Shown: in pieces, positions 1 through 11,900 of the stretch
Layout: every line of letters begins with the position of its first letter
Numbering within the stretch: position 1 is the first letter of the stretch
Assembly (NCBI RefSeq): GCF_022458985.1
Contig: NC_061778.1
Location: 6,837,501-6,901,500, forward strand
Direction of reading: 5' to 3'
DNA: 64,000 bases
Source of the DNA: Mugil cephalus
Taxonomy: Eukaryota; Chordata; Actinopteri; Mugiliformes; Mugilidae
The notes under the pieces: model-generated
Database searches by the model: none
Told to the model about the DNA's origin: nothing
What the model saw: the letters and a program-made list of their open reading frames with translations, nothing else
Program-made: the position numbers and the translations under genes

Positions 1-661
1 TTACAAAGCTATTCTTTCACTTTAATGACAGACAATGGTTTTCCTAAAAAAGAACAGGACAATAAAAACACAACAGCATCCATGCATTTGTCATAAAAGA
101 ATACTCTTCACCTCTGTATGTATACGTCATGAAACAAAACCCTGAGCACAGAGGTCACGAACTAAATGAGGAGAATCATTCATCATTCATTAACGTTCAG
201 CTAAATTAAATGCGTGGAAGACATTTGGAACTTCCTAGAATCTAAATGGAAAAACATTTTTTTTGGCACGCCTCGCTGTCGCCAGGAATCGACTCCTTCT
301 TTTGAAGAAAATAAAAAAAAAGAAAGAAGACAATCTGGTGATCTCGCGGTTAACCAGAACAGAGCTGGAGTTTATTTTGGGAACGCATAAACTATTTTAA
401 CAACCAACTGCAATCAGTTAAGACACGAGGCAGATGAGGGCAACCTTTTTGATTTTCACGTTGCTCCAAATTGTGCAGAACAGTTTGAAATATCAGTCTT
501 ATAAAAAAAAAAAAGATATTACACAAGCCAAACTATTCTGTTTAAGAAAAATATATTTCTTCTGTATTAACAAATATACAAAGTGATTTATTAAAAATTA
601 TGTAAAAATAGCTGCTAACAAAAGTCAACATCAGTAGAAAAGGGCTGATCTTAAAGGTAAA
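1..661 (-). other. n4bp2l2: N4BP2L2-like 3' untranslated region
   Basis: No coding exon is visible downstream of the TAG at 662-664. The stretch is AT-rich, as expected of a 3' UTR. Candidate AATAAA signals on the minus strand lie at 587-592 and 371-376. Which one is used, and whether the transcript runs off the window, cannot be decided from sequence alone. Confidence 0.45.
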
Positions 662-2747
662 CTATCTGGCTGTGAAATCGTTCGGTCGACGTCTCTGGCT
701 CACGTGAGGTGGGTCTGGTGAATTCATTACAATGTCCACAGATATGGGAAATGAAAAGCGATCCAGCATCTGCGCAATCTTCTCCTGAGGAACACCCTGT
801 TTGTTCCTCCTGGATGGGGGGAAACAGATCAGAGTGGCTGTGTTAGGGTATGAAATGTGAAGAAGTAGTCTTCTAATCCTATAATAACATGATAATTAAG
901 AAATCCTACTTTTCCAGCTCATAAGGATCAAATTTCCATCTGGTGTCAGGTTCACAAAACTCCACTTTGTATCCTCTCTCCAAAGCCTGTTGCATAAATT
1001 GGACATTTATTATTAGGAGCTACGGAGGTGGTCTGAAACACTAAAAAATATAATACATATTGACATTGGACATCATCACTAACCATTCTGACATACGGCT
1101 TCATTTCCCAGGCTTGGAGGTTTGTGTTATCAATAATAATGGGAGAACATCCGTCGTGCAGAGCATCTTTAGCTGAGAGAGAATATAGTATTACAAGAAA
1201 ATACAGATGTATGTTACCAGAAGAGCTTGTGCTTCAACAGTAAAATATTCTCAGTGCAATTGCAAAAAATTAAACTTCCAATGAGTTTGAGATGTGCAAC
1301 TATTTTACATTCACTTTTTAATAACAATATTAAAGTCTCTTCAGAGCATATTTCTAAAACTTTATTCGCCTGCAGGGCACACACATCAACAACTACAGTC
1401 CCCTTTAATAACTTAAACAAAGCTATACCCTGAAAATATGTCAAAATGGAAACTGTATTTCATGACATCAATCACTGAACATGAACATGCATTTAATCAG
1501 ACCGCACCTCTGCTCTGGTTCCATTCGTGTGCGGCTCCAAGAAGGCCTGGGTCATAGCGGTAGTCATTTTTCTGTGCGAAGTAGTCATCTGTGCTCAAAA
1601 TGATGCCACTAGGACCAGTGGACAGCAGCTCCCTGTGACAAACAATACCAAAGTGTTGTTTATACAACATGCACGCACAGATGGACGCAAAATAAATTTA
1701 TGGAACTCAATATTATAATAAGATTTACTTGGCCAGTGTTGATTTCCCAGATCCGGGTAAACCCCTCATGAGGATCAGCACCAGGGATGAAGGGTATGCA
1801 TGACGATCATCACAGGGATCGCAGTGATGTCGTCGTTCCCACACGTCATTTTCTGGCTCAAAATCTTGATCTAACTGAGACCATTCACCGTTTCTGTCAC
1901 TAGACATCCTGTTTAGGTTATCTGAGTGTGGAGTATAGCTGAAGTCCCGATAGTCCCTGTCCAAGTGATGAGGCAGATCGCCACGAAAGTCCCGAGAGGG
2001 GTGACTGGCTACATTCGGAGGTGGGAACCTAGGAAATGTTGGAAAATGCGACTCGTCTTGATACTGGTTTGTCAAGCCCGGATGATTCGAGGTAGGATTC
2101 ATAGGTGGTGGCGGGATTTGTGGATTTGGGAACGCAGATAGGGGTGGTCTGTGAGGGAACGGTGGTCTGTGGAATCTGGGATTCGGGGGCCTGTTCAGTG
2201 GTGGTGGAGGATAATGCCACTGGTTAGAAACAGCATTAGCAGAGCTGAGCTCCGGGCCTGGCCTCTGTCTTCTCGAGTAGTACGGTTCATTTTGATACCA
2301 ATGAGGCCACGATGACTGAGTCCCTTCACTGTTTCTCGTGTTGACAATTTTCTCCCCTGGAACATCCTGAGTCTCTTTGCTGGTAGATTTGTTAGGAGGT
2401 CTGCGTTGTTGGACGAAGCCCGTATCTTGTTTCCCTGGGTTACCATTAGCACCATCAGGTGTATCGATCCGCTCAAGCTCTTTGTAAAACTCACTCAGCG
2501 AGTCGTCAATGTCTGACTTCACCGGGGCTGTTTGTGGAGGAAATGCTGGGCCTATGAAAGCAGTGCTTGTGATTCCCACTTCTTTTAACACACGCTCCCT
2601 CACACCTCTGTCCTGACTACTGCAGCCATTACTCACACAGTTGGTATTCTTGTCAGCAGAGTCATCTTTACAATCTTCTGTACTTTCACCCACACACAGC
2701 TTTTCTGTGGCATTAGAGGTCGTACAGGAGGATTCAGTGAGAGACAT
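662..2747 (-). CDS. n4bp2l2: N4BP2L2-like protein (NEDD4-binding protein 2-like 2), complete
   Basis: Five coding exons: 1729-2747, 1508-1632, 1084-1172, 910-986 and 662-809, giving 1,458 nt or 485 aa. The frame closes at each junction and all introns are GT-AG. I start at the ATG at 2747 because a pyrimidine-rich splice acceptor ends directly before it; the longer open frame upstream is intron. Residues 1 to about 325 are low-complexity, with a Pro/Phe/His/Arg-rich stretch in the middle. The C-terminal third is a polynucleotide-kinase-like P-loop NTPase domain: Walker A GLPGSGKS near residue 330, STDDYF near 353, IIIDNTN near 393, then EPDTRWKF. The last exon contains IAQMLDRF and IVMNS, which match N4BP2L2 rather than N4BP2L1. 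The family is linked to NEDD4 and transcriptional partners, but its substrate is poorly known. The direction, same as BRCA2, is unlike human. Confidence 0.88.
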
Positions 2748-2749
2748 CT

Positions 2750-3300
2750 GCGTGGGGGGGGAAACAGAACAGTTATTAAATTGGGCAGCCAAGGAAATAT
2801 CAACTTTAAGAAACTATTTTATCGTATATGCAGCCGTACTACATACAATAACGTTGAATGTAATCTAATCTCCGGTTAATCGGAGTTAGTATATTAGTAT
2901 GCACGTGTTGGTACCACAGTCACCTTACATTACCATTAATATGTGTATCTGCATTTATAAAACGGTTTCGTAACACATTTACAGTGTTACAATCAAATTA
3001 AATCTTTGCCGACAGCTAACGGTCATCTATGAGCTAACGTGTCGCCCCACGCGTTATACGGAAAACAACAAATAAAAGAGTAAATAAAATTAATAAATAA
3101 CTAAAGTCTTCAACGTAAAGGCGTGCTGTTAATGTCGTCTGTAATGGAAGCTTACCGTACACATTCAAAGTACATAAATGAAAGGACAAAAGTGATATTA
3201 ATGAACCCAGGTGAGAATTTTTAAACATCGCTGTCGCCTTGTGTTTACGGAAGTGCCTTTATTCTTCTTCGTTTCATTATTTACGGCAGACGAACAGGTT
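2750..3300 (-). promoter_or_regulatory. n4bp2l2: N4BP2L2-like 5' intron and probable non-coding first exon
   Basis: The coding start is preceded by a splice acceptor (AG at 2748-2749), so at least one 5' UTR exon must lie upstream. A good donor (ACG|GTAAGC) ends a possible exon at 3156, and its transcription start would then lie around 3200-3300. No TATA box is evident. The inference rests on splice consensus only. Confidence 0.35.
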
Positions 3301-3600
3301 AGTGAGTCCGTCAGCGCCACTGCAGTGCGAGATGGGGAACTACAAAATGTGGACAAAATACACTAAGTGGCCGGTTTGAGTTACAACTGTATGATCAACT
3401 TAAATCTAATACTTCCGTTTTGCCAAAATGTGTGATTTTATTAAGCTACTAACTATTCAAATTAGGATTTAGTTTACGTGAACTTTTTTCCTGCATTATA
3501 TTGAAGGATCTCACAACATAATTTATACCAAATTACAACACATCGGGAAAAACAATATAATTTTAAGGCAAATAAATTGCTGTTACACCAACATTAAAAT
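3300..3600. other. AT-rich intergenic stretch, nothing recognised
   Basis: This separates the presumed N4BP2L2 first exon from the LINE fragment. I see no open frame, RNA gene or repeat that I can name. Confidence 0.4.
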
Positions 3601-3603
3601 TTT

Positions 3604-4436
3604 TTGACTGATTTAACACATATGGAAAACGGTCTGCCTGTCAATAAATCTAAACATGTGTTAGTTACTACACTTTTGTTACAACTCAACATCAGCAAGA
3701 CTAAGGGGGTGGTGGTGGACTATAGGAGGAACTGGAGGAGACTTGTCCCAGTCACCATCCAGGATGAAGAGGTGGAAATTGTGGACTCGTACAAGTACCT
3801 TGGAGTCCACATCAACAATAAACTGGACTGGTCTCATAATAAAGACGCCCTCTACAGGTCGTTTGGTGTCTGTAGTAGACACCTCAAAACCTTCTACCAG
3901 TCTATGGTGGCCAGCAGCTCTTCTCTGATGTGGTGTTCTGGTGGGGCGGGGCAAAGACTGGTGAGTTCAACAGAATCAATAAACTTGTGAGGAACGCCCA
4001 CTCAGTGGTGGGATTGCACTTGGACTGCTTAGAAACTTTGCTGAGAGGAGGGTGAAGGACAAAATCTGTGCAATATTGGACAATCCCTCTCACCTCTGCA
4101 CGACGAGCTGTGGCTGATGGGCAGCTCATTCAGCCAGCGGATCATCCCACCCCGGTGCAGAACTAAATGCTTCAGACGCTCCTTTGTGCCCACTGCCATC
4201 AGACTGTGCAACAGCAGTGTGAACAGCACACAGCTCTGACCTCACCGAGCTCATATGTAGAATACCTACACTGTCACTTTATCCACAACTGCTGTCACTT
4301 TGTGTGCTGTACTTTTTGTTGCCTGTTGTCCTGTTTCATGTTGTTGTCCTATTTAATTTCTTTCTGGTCACTGTTTTGCTGCTGTAACATTTGAATTTCC
4401 CCAACGGGGATCAATAAAGTACTATCTTATCTTACT
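3604..4436 (+). mobile_element. 5'-truncated non-LTR retrotransposon (CR1/L2-like LINE) 3' end
   Basis: An open stretch at 3640-3960 encodes the C-terminal part of a reverse-transcriptase ORF typical of teleost LINEs: KTKGVVVDYRRN, then EIVDSYKYLGVHINNKLDW, a GVCSRHLKTFYQSMVAS block and SLMWCSGGAG. Later frames, broken by shifts, retain the usual tail with a PRCRTKCFRRSF-like block around 4150-4190. The element ends with the family's characteristic 3' terminus: a short AATTTCCCC motif, GGGATCAATAAAG and a decaying repeat to about 4436. Frameshifts and the missing 5' part make it dead. It sits between the BRCA2 3' end and the N4BP2L2 5' end, in opposite orientation to both. Confidence 0.85.
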
Positions 4437-4808
4437 AATTAGCAACCTTTTAAGTGGTTTCCATTGTTGCCTTCAGTATGCCACTATGCTATAAAACAAC
4501 GACAGACACAAACAGCACAAAAACAATTACTCATATTTAAAACAGTAAAAACAGTGATAAATTACAGAATGCACTTCTGAATTAGAGTAAGAATTAATGG
4601 TGCAGAGATGAAACATTAGGACTGAAAAGAGGATTCCAGCATGAAATGATGACATGATTTTACCGATGTGAAGTAAATTCAACACTTTAATGATTCCAGT
4701 GAAACAACCAACACAACCACAAAATATGTACACAGCATTTACATAAAACATTTGTACAGTTCTTTTTTTTAAGAGGAAGTGTGCTTGTCACAATACAGTC
4801 GTATGCAT
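4437..4808 (-). other. brca2: BRCA2 3' untranslated region (probable)
   Basis: AT-rich sequence follows the BRCA2 stop codon at 4809-4811. A variant ATTAAA signal on the minus strand lies near 4686. No other gene is visible before the LINE tail. Confidence 0.45.
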
Positions 4809-7800
4809 CTACTTTCCATCGCCGACACGCAATGCCTGCGTATCGATCATTGCCAGCTCTTCGTCATTCACCCATTCACCCTCCCCCAAGGAGTCAACGG
4901 GTTTGTGAGGTGTGATCTGTGCAGTTTTTAAAGTGCTAGGTGCTCCAGATCTCCGAGGGGGGTTGAAAGTCTTTTTCACAGAAGGAGAAACCACTGGGCC
5001 CAGATGGGAGAGACGCGGCGGAGACGGAACACGAGACAGAAAAGCCAGAGCTCTCCTTCTTTTCAGGCTTCTGGGATCTTTTTCTGCCGAAGATGTTTTT
5101 GCAGGAACGTTCCTGCTGACAGGTGTTAGAGCTCCAACGCTTCTGATTGGTTTCTGATAAACAGCCTGCATAAAAAGACAGCGTGAAGTGGTTAAGATAA
5201 ATGTATCTAGGAATAATATACCGGGAGCATAGACATTAACTCACAGCTGTTGAGGAAGCAGGGCTTTGTGGCTGCAGAGCTGGAGAAGAGACGGAGCTCA
5301 GGCCATCAGGTCTCAGCAAATGTGAAAGCTTCTCCTCCGCAGTCAGAAAGAAGTTTTCTTGACTCTGACAAGAAAAACAAGGCATACAGAGTGGGCTACG
5401 GGTTTTGGCTAATTCCTCATAATTAAAAATCCATTTCTGTTCATAACAACTAATTTTAACTTGACAACACTTCCATGATACTTGAGAAACATTTCACTTC
5501 CTATTTAGCATTTCCAATTTCATCTATCATAATCACAAATAAACACTTGTACATTCGTGCTGATTTTGAAGCATGTCAGCATCTGTTGAGGTCTTAACAC
5601 TGTACCTGGACCAGGTTCTTGATTTGGGTGAGGGATTCCTGCAGGTGCGCTTCTTTGGGGTTCGTAGAGAAGACGGTGAGATCTCCAGCATAGACGACCG
5701 GAGTGGGATGCATGGACTGGCCTCTCAGCTGCAGGTTGCTCAGAGCCAAGAGGACACGTGGTTTCAGCACATCTTCCAGGCCAGCCTGAGACAAACTGCT
5801 GAAACAGCGCACTTTCACAAAGTTCAGATCCGCGTCGGCCAAAAAGAACGCGGGAGAAGAACCTGTGTGGAAAAGCACAAACGATTAAAACAGTAAATAA
5901 TAAACTGTTGACAGAAACAAGAAAAGATGAATCTAATTACTTACCCCGTTCATCTACGATACTAATGACACATCCTGTGAGGTCAACCTCTCCACATAGC
6001 GGCTGGTATTCTGGGTTTTGAAGATTCACAAAATTTGTGGAGACTCTTGGTTGGAAATGTGCCGACAACCACTCCTGGGAAACCTGAACCATGAAATAAG
6101 ATATATATTAGAAAATGTTTCTAACTTGCATAGTATATACAAAATTCCAGAAGTGTTTCCTACACTACCTGTAGGTCCAGAAACTGTGTTTTCTTTGTCC
6201 CAGTGAGCTGAACGCTTTCAACGGTGCTGCGTTTCTTTCCTTCAGAAGTGGTGAGGTTATAGACTTTGTAGCGACAGCCTTCTTTCAGTAGAGACTGAAG
6301 GTCAGAGGACGGTCGCCACAGATTCAACTGGTAAACTAAAACCAAGCAAAAAAAAAAAAATAATAACTACAATGAACACATGCACATAACAGTGTTGTAA
6401 ATGAATCCAACTAATAGGGATGTACCATTGCCATCTTGGTCCGTGGAATCAGCGACACAAAGCCTCCACACGGGTGTAACATCTCGTCTGGGACAGTTCT
6501 TTTCGTTATCCTCTCCTTCAAGAGCCCGTCGATATCGATCTTGTAATTCCGTCTGCTTCTTTTCCATCAGAGAGCGCCTATAAGTATGAAGAGTCTCCAA
6601 CTGTTGCTCACTCAAGTGAGCCTAGGACATGGATGCAAAAAAAAAGGTAAAATGATGAAACCATTCATATTAAGAGATTAAGAGAAATTTATCCAACAAA
6701 CAGTGATTCCTATCACCTCGAGGTAAGCTGGGTCATCTCCCACTGCTTCATACAATTCCTCTCCATCCTGGAGACTTGCAATATCCTGATGACTGAGCAT
6801 TTGTCTTCTGCGTTGGGGCTTTACATTACCTGGAGACAGCAACTTGTTAAAACATTTTTTTTCCCCCTTCAACTCTGTCCTCACCTTGTAGAAACCATTA
6901 TTCCCACCTTTCTCAGCTTCAAACTGAGCTTGAATCTTGGCAAACAGGATCTCCATAGCTTTTTGTTTATGGCTGTCGTATCGTCTCGCCTCCTTCTCTT
7001 CCGCACGAACAGAACGGAACACGACACCTCCATCTGGTTTCCTCTCCATCCACTGGGCAACGTAACGCAAACACGGTCAGCAGCAATCATGACCTGACAT
7101 GAACCTCTGGGACAAAACTGTGGCAATACTGTGCATCAAAGCAGCATCGACGCACCTGTATGGGGTAGCTTCTCAGTACGACAATGTCAACGCATCCTAC
7201 TGGTCCCCCATTGCTATAGAAAGAGGAGACTGGGAGCAGGAACGGCCGTGGATCTTTGTGAAACCCCAGCTTAGCATCCCATCGCGCTGGTCTGCTGCTA
7301 TTGGCACAGATCTAAACAATAAATCAAACAACCTGTTATTTAGCTGCCATGCAAATGCAGTAACTTGTGACATCGTCCTTAAAGCACCTTTAACATGAGA
7401 GATTCAGGTGCCTCCAGAGGGGGGCAAGCATCTTGTGATCCCACCAGCTGAGCCCCGTGGATGATCAACTTGCCGCCGACAGCCAGTCGTCCCTTGCGAA
7501 GCATCGCTGTCAAAGGTTCATCCAGCTGGGCTTTAATGGCATACCAACCATCCGTCAGCCAAACGACTCCAGACGGATTTTCAACCTTGGCATCGGTGCC
7601 TTCCGGAGCGACGGTTTCATTACGACTCTGTTTATTGGGATATTGACCCCTGGAGATGATCTCGGCGACGCAGAGGACCAGGGTTTTGGCGGATGTGTCG
7701 TCCTTTTCCATGATTTTTCTCAGAGCTGGCCTACGGCTGTGGTCCACTTCTACATCATACCTTAAAAAAAATAACATAAATGCTGAACATAACAAGCAAT

Positions 7801-8950
7801 AAAACAATAAGTCGACTCACAGATAATCAACAATTAGTCTAATAATTTAAATTTATTTTAAAACGTCAAAAATGATCAAGTTATAACTTCTGCAGTGTTT
7901 AAACTTGCTGGTTTTCGCATTAAAGTGAACATGAAATTTCTTTAAATGTTGTCTTTGTGTGTTGGTGCCTTTAAAGTGTTTGGGGTTTTGCTGTTGTAAG
8001 GTGTTAGAATAAGGATTTGGAGTTTAACAGCTTCAGTAGAAATAAATGAACACTTGCACTGGCAATTTCTACAACGGTCATTTTTCACTGTTCTGACTTT
8101 TTAATCTATTATGAATTATTCATGGACATTCATAAATAAAACATACAAGATTAGTCCTGGTCTTCTATTGTACTTTACATAATAAGTACAGTAAGCTTTA
8201 CTACTAATGTAAGTACCTGTACTTCAGCTGAAGTAGAACCTGCTCTGGGGTGAGACAAAGGCTGGCCATCGTTTCCGGAAAGGATTTCTCCATGGAGGCT
8301 TTCTTCCACACAATCCATCGGTAGTGATTGTACACCCACGCCTCACTTATCAGTTTCGGATCCACACCCGGGGTGTCACATAGTGCTCTGTGGGCAGGAG
8401 ATAATCAGTACACTGTGCTTGCAGTCTGTTGTTTTGATTACCACTGCATTATATTAGTTGACTACCAAAGTCTGATTAATTTCACTGATACCTATAGAAC
8501 TCCTCTTTCCCTGCAGTTCCATCATTGCTGGGGATCAGCCATCCTCCATCAGCAAGCTGAACACCACCTCGGTCTATAAATGTTTCCTCTTTCATGAACT
8601 TGAGCAAACTGAAGCGAAACGATTCCGCTGTCTCACTTGTGATGTCAGAAACGTGCTTCTGGACTCCATACTCATACAGCTGAAAAACAAAAAAGATCAA
8701 AGTTGTATTTTTAATCAAAACTACGACATGCAACTGTTCAGCGTCAGTTATGGTCTTGCCTGTTTTTGGGTGTATCTTGCTGGGGCTTTTCCACTGACTG
8801 CCACTTTCAACGGGATCCTCTCCACTCCCGAAGTTTTGGTCAGAAACAAGCTTCCTGGTTGAGGGCGAATGTTCTGGCGCTTCTTTTTCCTGAGCCTCAT
8901 GGCCTGCATGTCTTGTGCCAACTCAATACTCTCAAGACTCTGATGTATGT
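4809..8950 (-). CDS. brca2: BRCA2 exons 15-27: DSS1/DNA-binding domain and C terminus
   Basis: Exons: 15 8760-8950, 16 8492-8679, 17 8217-8387, 18 7388-7760, 19 7156-7311, 20 6908-7052, 21 6717-6829, 22 6426-6621, 23 6169-6335, 24 5945-6083, 25 5606-5862, 26 5245-5364, 27 4809-5165. The helical domain ([40 protein letters not shown]) leads to OB1 ([44 protein letters not shown]), OB2 with its tower helices ([12 protein letters not shown] to [13 protein letters not shown]) and OB3 ([33 protein letters not shown]). Exon 27 has a basic [13 protein letters not shown] nuclear-localisation-like motif and the VVSPS RAD51/CDK site, and ends at [10 protein letters not shown]. The human tail after the TR2 region is absent. 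Exon 15 uses a GC donor. Confidence 0.93.
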
Positions 8951-11900
8951 CTGTCAAGAGACAATGAACAAATCACAAATCTTATCTACGCTACGCAGAA
9001 CATCTACAGGTTCAAACTAATTTCACTTAAAAATGAGTGCATCACTGCACCTTGGCTTCTGGAAAGTGTGTCATCCTCATTTGATTCCTTCGCACCAGAA
9101 CTGACACAGCCAATAGAAAGGCTTTGATTATCTGTCACATTACTACTTGTACTACTTGTACTGTCAACAACGACAGGTTCATCTGTGCTGCCTTGTGTTT
9201 TTTTAGTGGGCGGTACATAAGGAATTACAAAGACATCCTCCTCCTTCTTCTGAGGTTTAGAGGAGCTCTCCTGAACAATGCTTCTTTGTCTTTTGAATGG
9301 AGGAGTAAATGCAGGAGGTGTTCTTATGTTGTCCTTGAGTGTTGTATTGGCCTCTGTGTTTGCACTTCTGATGAATGGAGGAACGAATGCTGGCTTCTTG
9401 GATTGTGCCAATCTGCTGTCTCCTTTGTTTGCTGGATCCTGGAATCGTGTTTCAATAAAGTTTCTCCCACTCCTATAGAAAAGAAATCACACAAGAGTTC
9501 ATTGTCTGTCAGCTGCATGGAAACGTGACTGACAATCTACAGGCAACTTACCCAAGTGGCTTTGTGATGTTTGGCTGAAGAGCAGTGCTGTACTTGAAAA
9601 CTCTGTCTTTCCTCACACCTTAATTAAAAAAATAAATAAATGATTGTATGATAGAAATGTGCATTTTTAGGTAACTTGTTATGGTGCTTGTGATTTACCA
9701 TCTGGACAACTTTTTACTGGGTGAAGTACTGAACTTCTTGGGCCATGAACGATGGTCCTGTCATATTCTTCCAATCGTTTTTTCAGAGGAGGCTCACCTA
9801 GATTTTTTTCAAAACAGTAAGTTTAAAAGGCTAACACGCTGAGTTTGCATGTAAGTAACAACCAGACATTTCATTCATTCATGTGTAATAAAGAAAGTGA
9901 GGTACTTTTTAAAACAATGTGCATTTCAAATAGTTCAAATTCAAGATAATAGGAAAAACGAGACAAGCAATGCAGTCCTAACAAAAAAAAAAAAACATAC
10001 TAGTCACATTCTTGAGTACTAGCACAGAACCTCACCAGTCATATCTGCGTCTTCCATGGATCTTTTCCCTCTTCCCCTTTCTTCCTCTGCAGATCGACCT
10101 CTGGATTTTAAGTCGTCTTGCTGTGGTCCAGTTTCTGAAGTCAGCGAAAGACTTTGCTCGGCTTCATCTTCTAACAAGGCTTTAGTGCAGTCCAGAGCTT
10201 CCTGTGCGAGAAACCTCTGCTGAGTTTCTGTGCAGCCGGTGAGATCAAGTGACTGAAAGTTTAGAACCGAAGACTCATCTGCTCTCATAACTTTAGGTCC
10301 CTCGTTGCTGCCTGTCTGATTAATGTCTCCGTCCAACACACTTGGCGTTTTCTGTTCAAGGCCGTCGTGAAGGTTGTCCTCTCGAAATGCATCCGTCTTG
10401 TCTTTAGATGGATCAAACTTACGGTTGTCAGGTGGGTTCACTGAACATGAGTTTGAACCATGACTCTCCCCATCATCAAGTTCTTTTAATAGGTTGTTTG
10501 CTTTCAGGAGACTTTTCTCTGACACATGGACTTTTGCTCCCCCTGCAGTTTTGAAGCCACAATGCATTTTTTCCATATTGCTTTGAGCATCTTTGTGATC
10601 TTTGTCACTCTCCGTTGTGTTTGAGACAGTTGGGACATTTGTGATCACACTCACGTCACTGAAGAGAGTTTTTGCCTTCTCTAAGGCCTCGGGTGAAAGA
10701 ACTGAAGGTTTGCCGCTGGCTGAAAGAAATGGACGATGAACAGGAGTTTTGAAATGTGACTGTTTTGTGCCAATTTTATCCCCCACCTCATCACTTTCAC
10801 TCAGCAGGGATTTAGCTTTCTTCAGAGCTTCAGTTGAAATACAAACTCCTTTTCCACTAGCAGTCTGAAATCCACCTCTCTGTGGTGGCAAAGAGTCCTC
10901 ACTTTCTTTTTCTAGTTTGCCTGTGGCCTCATCAGTGCATCCCTTTCCAGGATTATCAGAAATGCTTATAGACACACTTTCATCTGGTTTCAGCTTTGAA
11001 AAGTTTTTCATCTCACTGCCACTTCTACTCACAGGTCCATTGGTATTGTTCATATCACAGTCTGTGAAGAATGCATCTGCCTCTTTCATTATTTGTGATG
11101 AAAGAGATTCATCAAAGTCTTTCAGAAGGTGATTTGCTTTCAAAAGATTTTTCTGGGACACTCTGACTTTTTCTCCTCCTGCAGTTGTGAAACCACAATG
11201 CGTTTTGTCTGTGTCTTCGCTACCGTTTTGTTTCCTGTCACCATTCCCCGGGATTTCTGCAGCAAAACTGATGTCACTGAACAGAGATTTTGCTTTCTGA
11301 AGGGCCTCGGATGAAAGTGACACTTTCTTACCACTGGCTGAAAGAAATCTACCATTCTTGGTTGGTGGATGATGAACTGGAGTTTTTAAATGTGATTGGT
11401 TTACACAGATCTTATCATCTGCCTCATCACATTCACTAAACAGGGATTTTGCCTTCTTCAGAGCTTCAGATGAAATAGCTACTCCTTTTCCGCTGGCAGT
11501 CTGAAATCCACTTCTCTGTGGCGGCAACGTGTCTTCTCTTTGTTTCCCTTGTTTGCTTGTGTCCTGAGCAGTGCAATCATTTCCAGCCTCCTCAGAAGTT
11601 ATTTCTCGCATGCTTATATCTGGTTTCTTCTCGCCGACACTTGCACTTATTTGGCGTTTGTCAATGTCCATATCACAGCCTTTGAAGAAAGCATCTGCCT
11701 CTTGCATCATTTCTGTTGAAACAGAATTATCAAGTTCTTTAAGGAGAGAATTTGCTTTAGAAAGATTTCTCGGCGACACGTGGACTTTTTCTCGTTCTGC
11801 AGTTGTTAAATCACAATGCATTTTCTCTGTGTTCTCGCCATTGTCTTTTTTCTTGTCACCGTGCCTTGTGTGTGAAACGTCTGACATTTCTGCACCAAGA

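Noticed and set aside
3604..3990. Open frame of 128 aa as a host gene
   Set aside because: Its sequence is the end of a LINE reverse transcriptase and the frame breaks before the element's end.
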